Of a DNA stretch of 7,216 nt, positions 1 to 5,239 are shown piece after piece. Origin of the DNA: JBMNNU01 sp050942695. GTDB taxonomy: Bacteria > Chloroflexota > UBA6077. A program made the position numbers and the translations under genes. Within the stretch, counting starts at the first letter, position 1. The number at the start of each line of letters is the position of its first letter. The DNA lies in assembly GCA_050942695.1 (NCBI GenBank), contig JBMNNU010000161.1:1-7216 (forward strand). Direction: 5' to 3'. The notes under the pieces are model-generated. The model had not been told where the DNA came from, made no database searches, and was given only the letters and a program-made list of their open reading frames with translations.

Positions 1-2
1 GT

Positions 3-839
3 TCTGGCCTCAGGGCTTCTGAAAGGGCTATCAGGGAACTGGAGCGGCATGGCGTCCAGGTGGGAAGGAGCTACCTGGTAACAAGCGGGCAAGCTCTGAT
101 CGAGTCCATTCGAGAGGCGATAAACAGCGGCTATCGGACCATCGTTGTCGGCGGAGGGGATGGAACGATCTCCGCAGCCGTAGACCTGTTGGCTAACAAA
201 CCGGACCTGACCATGGGGTTGCTCCCTTTCGGTACCGGGAACGAGGTAGCTCGGGTTTTGGGGATCCCGCTCGACCTAGAAGACGCTTGCAGGGTTGTAG
301 CCCATGGCCGGGTTAACACCGTCGACCTGGCTGAAACTGGTGGCAATTATTTCGTTCACACTGCCATGATAGGCTATCCAGCACAGGTGAATTCCGAGGT
401 CCCATCCTGGTTGAAACAACGATTAGGTAAAACAGCCTACGCCTATACCTTCCTTCGCTCTATTGCAGGTGCGAGGCCTTTTCGGGTGACGATGACCGTT
501 GGGGAGGCACGCTGGGAGGGAGAAACGATCCTGGTGATTGTGGGAAACGGGCAGTTTCACACACCTGCAAGTGCCTTTTTGCCGAGATCTGAGTACGCGG
601 AGAGCAGCCTATTGGTTTACACACCCCGTTCAACGAGCTGGACGAGCCTCGTTCGCCTAGCCATTGATCTCTGGGTAACCCGTCGACGACAGCCTTCTCT
701 CCTTTTGTTCAGAAGAGCGGATAAGGTCGCTATAGTCGCTAACCCACCACAGGTTGTTGACCTGGACGGAGAGATCGCTCGCACAACCCCAGTGACTATC
801 CAGATCGCAAGAAACGCGCTGCGCGTCCTTGTACCGTAG
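3..839 (+). CDS. Diacylglycerol-kinase-like lipid kinase (YegS/DgkB/LCB5 family), 5' end outside window
   Basis: Predicted ATP-dependent kinase that phosphorylates a lipid hydroxyl such as diacylglycerol or a related lipid at the inner face of the membrane. The frame is open to the left edge: the first visible residues, S-G-L-R-A-S, fit the serine-glycine of the family's N-terminal NPxSG motif, so only a short N-terminus is missing and the GTG at 60 is an internal valine. Of 278 visible residues, the nucleotide-binding GGDGT lies at about 51-55, the LPFGTGNE segment at about 74-81, and the late DGE motif (VDLDGE) at about 255-257 before a typical C-terminal strand ending in LRVLVP. Family length is about 290-310 residues, so the gene is nearly complete. 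One oddity: where many relatives have an acidic DG before a hydrophobic L-L/D-V strand (around residues 195-205), this protein reads E-S. The substrate cannot be named. Its 3' end overlaps the convergent cyclic-di-GMP gene, and no intrinsic terminator is seen after it. Confidence 0.88.
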   Translation, partial: SGLRASERAIRELERHGVQVGRSYLVTSGQALIESIREAINSGYRTIVVGGGDGTISAAVDLLANKPDLTMGLLPFGTGNEVARVLGIPLDLEDACRVVAHGRVNTVDLAETGGNYFVHTAMIGYPAQVNSEVPSWLKQRLGKTAYAYTFLRSIAGARPFRVTMTVGEARWEGETILVIVGNGQFHTPASAFLPRSEYAESSLLVYTPRSTSWTSLVRLAIDLWVTRRRQPSLLLFRRADKVAIVANPPQVVDLDGEIARTTPVTIQIARNALRVLVP

Positions 840-2361
840 ACATTGTTGGTGAAAGAGAGGTTGCCCTGCCGTTCCAATTGCCGGCCTGGAGGCGGATAGG
901 AACGGTATCGGACTCTATAATGCCTGTTTCAAGAACCTTCAGGAAAGCCTCTACTACATTGCCATCAAGCTGAACACCAGCTACCCGTAACAACTCAGCC
1001 TGCGCCTCTTTCGGCTCCATTGCTAGGTGGTATGGCCGGCTGGTCGTCATCGCCGAGTAGGCATCAGCCACAGCCAGGATCCGACCAAAAATGGGTATCT
1101 CATCCCCTTTCAATCCCCGAGGGTATCCACTGCCATCTATTCTTTCGTGGTGAGAGCCAACGGCAGCCAGCACTTCGGAGATATTGGGTACATCTTTAAT
1201 GATCAATTCACCAAGAACCACATGCTGTTTGATGATTTCAAACTCCTCCGCATCCAAGCGACCCGGTTTTTGTAGGATGCGATCCGGTACGGCTATCTTG
1301 CCGACATCGTGAAGAAGCCCAGCGATCCGGAGCGTTTGCAACTGCTCTTCTGAAAGCCCCATCGCTCGGCCTATCGCTAGACTGTAGTTGGTTACATCTT
1401 CCGAGTGTTTCCGAGTGTAATGATCCTTATGGTCCACAGCGGTGATGAGCCCATCCAGCACGCTAAAGGTCCCGTCACTAGCTCCTAAATCCAATCCGAA
1501 GTTGTCCTCTACAGTGATGGTGTCTCCACCCTTCCGCTTGGATTGAATGAGATTGGCGTCGGCGAACTCCATCAACTCATTGACCTTACGGCCGTTATCG
1601 GGATAGGTAGAGATCCCAAAGCTCATACGCAAGGGGATCTCCAGCCCATCGCGGGTAACGTAAGGGGATGTGGCTAGAGACGACCTAAGCCTCTCAGCAA
1701 GGGCTAACGCACCTTCCACCCCAGTATTGGGGAGGATCACCACAAAACCGTCTCCTCCATACCGCCCCAGGGGATCGGAACCCCTGCCCTGTTGTTGCAG
1801 CAAGGATGCGATCCTCTTTAGTACCTGGTCTCCTGATGCCAACCCATAGGTATCGTTGAACAGCTTGAATCCGTCGATATCCATCAAAACGATGGAAAAC
1901 TGCTGTCCGGTCCTTCGTGCGCGCTTGAGCTCCTGTTCCACACATTGGATGGTTGCTCGCTGGTTCAGTAGCCCTGTAACTGGGTCGCGATCAACAAGCT
2001 CCTCGATATGTTGAGTCAAGCTTCTGGTTAACTCATCCACCCTTGCTCTTTGATCCTGAGCTAACGCGGTGATCGAGATGCAAAGGCAGCGATGCTCTTG
2101 AAGCACTTCGAATAGCTGCCATGCGAGCAATGCTATTGCTAGGGTGTTCATCACCATAAAGGTTAGGATCTCAACATTCTTCTGCAGGTCAACAATATAT
2201 TTAGAAAGCAACAAGATGCTTGCTGCCGGTACAATCGCGCAGCCTCGCAGTATTGCGAAGCGGAGTACACGACGTCGGTTATCGGGATCAGCTAGAGAAT
2301 GAAATCTTTTCGATAATTTCGATGGATTCGCTGCATCGGCCTCTTTTCTATCCATTACCAT
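796..2361 (-). CDS. Membrane GGDEF (degenerate) plus HD-GYP cyclic-di-GMP protein
   Basis: Predicted inner-membrane cyclic-di-GMP phosphodiesterase with a fused, probably non-cyclising GGDEF domain. Counting from the ATG at 2361 (521 residues): two hydrophobic helices at about 36-53 and 66-86, a short helical linker, a GGDEF domain at about 126-285, and an HD-GYP domain at about 300-480. In the GGDEF domain the metal-binding DIDGFK (Asp161) is kept, and the inhibitory RxxD site (Arg193, Asp196) sits the usual five residues before the signature. The signature itself reads GGDGF (202-206), losing the fourth-position acid. The HD-GYP domain looks complete: His319, HD at 351-352, His380, HH at 404-405, then DGSGYP ending at 414, and Asp433. 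I chose the ATG at 2361 because GAGGTG lies just before it. The frame runs upstream to an ATG at 2397 and a TTG at 2412, neither with a convincing ribosome site; an ATG at 2355 is also possible. The last 14 or so residues are read from DNA that also encodes the end of the lipid kinase. Confidence 0.9.
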   Translation of the reverse strand: MVMDRKEADAANPSKLSKRFHSLADPDNRRRVLRFAILRGCAIVPAASILLLSKYIVDLQKNVEILTFMVMNTLAIALLAWQLFEVLQEHRCLCISITALAQDQRARVDELTRSLTQHIEELVDRDPVTGLLNQRATIQCVEQELKRARRTGQQFSIVLMDIDGFKLFNDTYGLASGDQVLKRIASLLQQQGRGSDPLGRYGGDGFVVILPNTGVEGALALAERLRSSLATSPYVTRDGLEIPLRMSFGISTYPDNGRKVNELMEFADANLIQSKRKGGDTITVEDNFGLDLGASDGTFSVLDGLITAVDHKDHYTRKHSEDVTNYSLAIGRAMGLSEEQLQTLRIAGLLHDVGKIAVPDRILQKPGRLDAEEFEIIKQHVVLGELIIKDVPNISEVLAAVGSHHERIDGSGYPRGLKGDEIPIFGRILAVADAYSAMTTSRPYHLAMEPKEAQAELLRVAGVQLDGNVVEAFLKVLETGIIESDTVPIRLQAGNWNGRATSLSPTMSTVQGRAARFLRSG

Positions 2362-2364
2362 GCC

Positions 2365-2370
2365 CACCTC
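2365..2370 (-). promoter_or_regulatory. Ribosome binding site deciding the GGDEF/HD-GYP start
   Basis: On the minus strand this reads GAGGTG, three bases before the ATG at 2361 (five bases from the GAGG core). No comparable site precedes the upstream in-frame ATG at 2397 or TTG at 2412, so the shorter 521-residue product is favoured. The ATG at 2355 is also within reach of this site and differs by only two codons. Confidence 0.55.
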
Positions 2371-2590
2371 AAACCCAGTAGCTAGTGACCGCTGCATGGG
2401 TAAGTTAACCAATCGATTTGGCTCTATACCTGTATATCGGCAGTTTCAGCAGAATCCGTAGTGCTGAACGGCATTCATCTGGGCGTAAATAAGCACATCT
2501 CATGCAATCAACCACGCTATTGTGACAAAAGTCGCTGCAAAGAGGACTGGGTACGGGCGATGCTCATGGCAGATCAAACCCAGCAACAGT
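2371..2590. promoter_or_regulatory. Divergent intergenic region, promoters expected but not resolved
   Basis: This stretch lies between the minus-strand cyclic-di-GMP gene and the plus-strand hemerythrin gene, so both promoters should be here. On the minus strand a TATAGA hexamer (complement of 2423-2428) with a poor -35 match 17 bases upstream (complement of 2446-2451) is a weak candidate for the GGDEF/HD-GYP gene. On the plus strand a TTGTGA at 2520-2525 has no good -10 partner. I see no clear FNR/NnrR-type dyad, no RNA gene and no convincing small ORF. The assignment of promoter function rests on gene orientation more than on motifs. Confidence 0.3.
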
Positions 2591-2607
2591 AATCGGGAGG
2601 TGGATAA

Positions 2608-3165
2608 ATGAAACCAACGACAGTACTAAAGCAGGAGCATCGAGCAGTCGAGAGGGTGTTGCGAGTGCTGAACCGAGCCGCGGACCGACTGGACGAGGGG
2701 AAAGATGTATCTCCGGCGATCTTCGAGGACTCCCTCGATTTCCTGCGTAACTTCGCCGACAAGTGCCACCATGGTAAAGAGGAGGAGCTGCTGTTCCCGG
2801 CTATGGAGAAAGCCGGGGTAAGGAAGGACCACGGCCCCATCGGTGTTATGCTGGTAGAACATGAACAGGGGCGGCAGTACATCCAGGCAATGGTCGATGC
2901 CCTTGAGGAATACCGCCAGGGTAATCAGGCTGCCAGGGCTACATTGGCTGATAACGCTAGAGCTTACGCTGCCCTCCTGAGCCAGCATATCCAAAAGGAG
3001 GATCAGGTGCTGTTCCCGATGGCCGAGCAGGTGCTGGCGGCCGAGGAAGAGGAAGCCCTGGTCGAGGGCTTCGATCGCATCGAACAGGAACACATCGGCC
3101 CCGGAGTCCACGAGCGCTACCATCAGATGATCGATCAGCTTGAAGAAGAAACCGCTACGGCCTAA
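2608..3165 (+). CDS. Hemerythrin HHE-domain protein, likely di-iron NO/O2-responsive
   Basis: A 185-residue soluble protein with no signal peptide or membrane helix, predicted to fold as a four-helix bundle binding two iron atoms. The ligand pattern is visible: His11 in helix 1; HHGKEE (His54/His55 with Glu59) in helix 2, followed by LLFP; His85 in an EHEQGR segment of helix 3; and HIQKE (His127, Glu131) in helix 4, followed by VLFP. This four-His/two-Glu arrangement resembles YtfE/RIC and related hemerythrin-like proteins, which lack the extra His of oxygen-carrying hemerythrins. The N-terminal ScdA-type domain of full YtfE is absent. A C-terminal tail of about 45 residues is acidic and has further histidines (162, 168, 172). 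The ATG follows a strong GGGAGGTGG ribosome site by four bases, so the start is secure. Placement just before nrfAH suggests a role in NO or oxygen binding, sensing, or iron-centre protection; that role is inferred. A terminator separates it from nrfA. Confidence 0.9.
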   Translation: MKPTTVLKQEHRAVERVLRVLNRAADRLDEGKDVSPAIFEDSLDFLRNFADKCHHGKEEELLFPAMEKAGVRKDHGPIGVMLVEHEQGRQYIQAMVDALEEYRQGNQAARATLADNARAYAALLSQHIQKEDQVLFPMAEQVLAAEEEEALVEGFDRIEQEHIGPGVHERYHQMIDQLEEETATA

Positions 3166-3186
3166 ATCACTACCGAGGTTGTTATA

Positions 3187-3198
3187 AGGGTATACCCT
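3187..3198. repeat. Perfect 12-bp palindrome AGGGTATACCCT after the hemerythrin gene
   Basis: The twelve bases equal their own reverse complement. The site lies 21 bases after the hemerythrin stop and 49 bases before the terminator stem, on the probable mRNA tail. It could be a protein-binding dyad or chance; there is no loop, so it would not make a useful RNA hairpin. Confidence 0.4.
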
Positions 3199-3247
3199 GC
3201 ATCGCTGGCTGGTACACGACCAAACTGGTTTTGATAGACGCAGAAAC

Positions 3248-3281
3248 AACCAGGCTGAGCTTCTCAGCCTGGTTCATTTTT
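3248..3281 (+). terminator. Intrinsic terminator after the hemerythrin gene
   Basis: A perfect 12-bp inverted repeat (AACCAGGCTGAG, 3248-3259, against CTCAGCCTGGTT, 3263-3274) with a three-base CTT between the arms is followed by CA and five T residues (3277-3281). This is a classic Rho-independent terminator for plus-strand transcription. It makes the hemerythrin gene a transcription unit of its own, and means nrfA probably has a promoter between about 3282 and 3383. Confidence 0.9.
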
Positions 3282-3383
3282 GCCCCAAATGGTACACTTG
3301 ATGCGTTAGTGGTTGTGGAAGTTACCGTTTAAACACCTCTTTACGAGATTACCACTGTACACCACATATCGATAATCTTAATC
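3282..3383 (+). promoter_or_regulatory. nrfA upstream region, promoter inferred
   Basis: About 100 bases between the hemerythrin terminator and the nrfA ribosome site. A promoter is expected because of the terminator before it, but no strong -35/-10 pair stands out; TTTACG at 3340-3345 and AT-rich sequence at 3366-3380 are the best weak candidates. GTACAC occurs at 3292-3297 and 3357-3362, and once more before the terminator at 3212-3217. No clear FNR or NnrR consensus dyad (TTGAT-N4-ATCAA) is present. Confidence 0.3.
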
Positions 3384-3387
3384 GGAG
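3384..3387 (+). promoter_or_regulatory. nrfA ribosome binding site
   Basis: GGAG here is only two bases before the GTG at 3390 but eight bases before an in-frame TTG at 3396. The ATG at 3388 is out of frame and hits a stop after three codons. Spacing therefore favours TTG at 3396 as the real start, shortening NrfA by two residues. Confidence 0.45.
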
Positions 3388-3389
3388 AT

Positions 3390-4709
3390 GTGCAGTTGAG
3401 TAGGAGACTGTTGTTTTTGGGCTTTGCGGCAGTAGCCGTAGTAACTGTAGCGCTAACAGCATTCTTGATCAGCATATTCGAGCGACAGCAGGAGGCTAAG
3501 CAGGATAGTTACGTCAAATTGGTGGAAATCCAGGAGAACGAAGCGGACCCCGCCATCTGGGGACAGAACTTCCCTGGAGAGTACGAGGCTTACCTCCGGA
3601 CCGCCCGGACGGCCGAACTGGTTAACTACCTCACGGAGGGTCGCTATGGCGGCCCTGAGCCCTTCTCCCGATTGGAAAAATATCCTGCTCTCAAGCGCCT
3701 CTTCGCAGGATACGCCTTCTCAGTTGAGTACAACGAGGACCGCGGGCACCTGATGGCGATCGAGGATGTCACGGCGATCAAGAGGCTCGGAAACGACAAG
3801 CCCGGCACCTGCTTCACCTGCAAGAGCAGCAACGTACCCAGCATGATGAATACTCTTGGAACGGCGCAGTTCTACTCCACCCCGATGGCCGAACTGCTCG
3901 ACCGCTTCCAGCCCCAGCACGCCATTTCGTGCGCCGACTGCCACGATAGCAAAACCATGGCCCTCCGGATCTCTCGCCCAGCCTTTGCCGAAGCCATGGC
4001 CCGCCGGGGGGTTGACCTGTCCAAGGCCACCCGGCAGGAGATGCGAAACTTCGTCTGTGCACAGTGTCACGTGGAATACTATTTCGAGGGGGATGGGAAG
4101 TATCTGGTGTTTCCATGGGCTCAGGGCTTAAACATCGATAACATTGAGGCATACTACGACGAGATCGGCTTCAAAGACTGGGACCACGGGGAGACAAAAG
4201 CACCATTGGTTAAGATGCAGCACCCAGACTTCGAGCTTTGGTCGACCGGTATCCACGCCAGGGCAGGGGTTGGATGTCCGGACTGCCACATGCCCTACAA
4301 GCGGGAGGGCAGCGTCAAGCTCACAGACCACTGGATCAGATCCCCTTTGCTCAGCCTTAACAATAGCTGCACACCCTGCCATCGGGTCTCGGAGGATGAA
4401 CTGCGAGGGAGAGTGCTCGAGATCCAGGACCGGACCTTCGGCCAGCAGCAGCGGGCTGAACAGGCCCTCCTGGAAGCCCAGGACGCCATCGCAGCCGCCA
4501 TGGCTCGCGGCGCCGACGATAAGTCCCTCAAAGAGGCCAGGGAGCTTCAGAGGCGAGCCGCCATCCGGTGGGATTTCGTATCCGCTGAAAACAGCATGGG
4601 CTTTCACAGTCCCCAGGAGGCGATGAGGATCCTGGGCGAGGCGATCGACTACGCCCGACGCGCGATGTTCTCCGCATCTCTGGCGCCGGCCGGCGGTTCG
4701 ACACAATGA
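3390..4709 (+). CDS. nrfA: Ammonia-forming cytochrome c nitrite reductase NrfA
   Basis: Pentahaem enzyme that reduces nitrite to ammonium with six electrons (EC 1.7.2.2) on the outer face of the membrane. Counting from GTG at 3390 (439 residues), the catalytic haem site is CFTCK (141-145), with lysine replacing the usual histidine; four ordinary CxxCH sites follow at 181, 223, 296 and 327. Tyr230, just after haem site 3 (CHVEYYF), and His278 in KMQH match the known active-site Tyr and His. Glu229, Lys275 and Gln277 match the calcium site, placing it with KxQH-type NrfA. Arg132 is the likely active-site arginine. A hydrophobic helix at about 7-30 follows two arginines and has no obvious signal peptidase site, so it may stay as an anchor. 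Length fits the family. Start is GTG at 3390 or, by ribosome-site spacing, TTG at 3396. Its stop overlaps the nrfH start. The dedicated haem lyase usually needed for CxxCK is not in the window. Confidence 0.97.
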   Translation: MQLSRRLLFLGFAAVAVVTVALTAFLISIFERQQEAKQDSYVKLVEIQENEADPAIWGQNFPGEYEAYLRTARTAELVNYLTEGRYGGPEPFSRLEKYPALKRLFAGYAFSVEYNEDRGHLMAIEDVTAIKRLGNDKPGTCFTCKSSNVPSMMNTLGTAQFYSTPMAELLDRFQPQHAISCADCHDSKTMALRISRPAFAEAMARRGVDLSKATRQEMRNFVCAQCHVEYYFEGDGKYLVFPWAQGLNIDNIEAYYDEIGFKDWDHGETKAPLVKMQHPDFELWSTGIHARAGVGCPDCHMPYKREGSVKLTDHWIRSPLLSLNNSCTPCHRVSEDELRGRVLEIQDRTFGQQQRAEQALLEAQDAIAAAMARGADDKSLKEARELQRRAAIRWDFVSAENSMGFHSPQEAMRILGEAIDYARRAMFSASLAPAGGSTQ

Positions 4710-5158
4710 TAAGACTTCACCCTGAACTCCGCAGGATGCTGCCCTTTCTGGTTTTTGCCACAGCCATGCTCCTCGGTCTGGGGGGATATACCTTCTGGTA
4801 CGCCCGCGGGCTATCCTACTTCTCCGATGATCCGGCTGCGTGCGCCAACTGCCACGTCATGCAAGAGAACTTAGTAAGCTGGGGCGTATCCAGCCACCGT
4901 AGCGTGACCTGCAACGATTGCCACGTCCCTCACGACCTGATCGGTAAATATCTCACCAAGGCCGAAAACGGCTTCCACCACTCGGTAGCCTTCACCTTCC
5001 ACGACGTTCAGGTGATACGAATCCGTGACGTAAGCCTGAGGTCCGTAGAAAAGAACTGCGTCGAATGCCACGCAACGATGGTGAGCCGCATGCTGATGGG
5101 GGGTGACAGTTCGGAACCTGCCTGCAGCCGGTGCCACAAGCGGGTGGGGCATCTTTAG
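4706..5158 (+). CDS. nrfH: NrfH, tetrahaem quinol dehydrogenase subunit for NrfA
   Basis: NapC/NirT-family membrane cytochrome that oxidises quinol and passes electrons to NrfA; the two normally form a membrane complex. The 150-residue protein has one N-terminal membrane helix at about 12-32, then four CxxCH haem sites at 46 (CANCHVM), 69 (CNDCHVP), 118 (CVECH) and 140 (CSRCHK). The methionine two residues after the first haem histidine (Met52) matches the unusual haem-1 ligand known in Desulfovibrio NrfH. The segment from Lys85 to His92 (K-A-E-N-G-F-H-H) is typical of the family's quinol-site region. The ATG at 4706 shares its bases with the nrfA TGA (4707-4709) in an ATGA overlap and has no ribosome site of its own, so translation is probably coupled to nrfA. 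The order nrfA-nrfH is the reverse of the nrfH-nrfA order described in Wolinella and Desulfovibrio. The length is normal. Confidence 0.96.
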   Translation: MIRLHPELRRMLPFLVFATAMLLGLGGYTFWYARGLSYFSDDPAACANCHVMQENLVSWGVSSHRSVTCNDCHVPHDLIGKYLTKAENGFHHSVAFTFHDVQVIRIRDVSLRSVEKNCVECHATMVSRMLMGGDSSEPACSRCHKRVGHL

Positions 5159-5175
5159 ATAACGGCAACTTGAAA

Positions 5176-5231
5176 GGCGGACGAAAGCCGCCATCCTGGG
5201 AGCGTGGGCCAGCGGTCCTCGCTCCCAGGAT
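5176..5231. terminator. Paired hairpins between convergent nrfH and NO reductase genes, likely bidirectional terminator
   Basis: Two inverted repeats sit side by side in the 81-base gap between convergent stops. The first is a five-base GGCGG/CCGCC stem (5176-5180 with 5188-5192). The second is a perfect 12-bp repeat, ATCCTGGGAGCG (5193-5204) with CGCTCCCAGGAT (5220-5231), around a 15-base spacer. There is no T-run on either strand, so termination may be weak or aided by Rho, or the stems may protect 3' ends. Position and symmetry support a shared terminator. Confidence 0.6.
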
Positions 5232-5239
5232 AATATCGC

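Noticed and set aside
60..62. GTG as the start of the lipid kinase
   Set aside because: The frame stays open to the window edge and the upstream residues fit the family N-terminus (serine-glycine of NPxSG), so this is an internal valine.
2560..2592. Ten-codon ATG frame (MLMADQTQQQ) just before the hemerythrin gene, a possible leader peptide
   Set aside because: No good ribosome site, no regulatory residue run and no attenuator hairpin pair; likely chance.
2626..3249. Long minus-strand open frame (207 codons) opposite the hemerythrin gene
   Set aside because: Its translation has no recognisable motif and it fully covers a gene with conserved metal ligands and a strong ribosome site; it is a frame shadow.
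4685..4694. GCCGGCCGGC palindrome near the nrfA stop
   Set aside because: Lies in codons for Ala-Pro-Ala-Gly-Gly in a GC-rich tail; simple composition explains it.
4128..4706. Minus-strand open frame (192 codons) opposite nrfA
   Set aside because: Overlaps haem-binding motifs of nrfA on the other strand and shows no family features.
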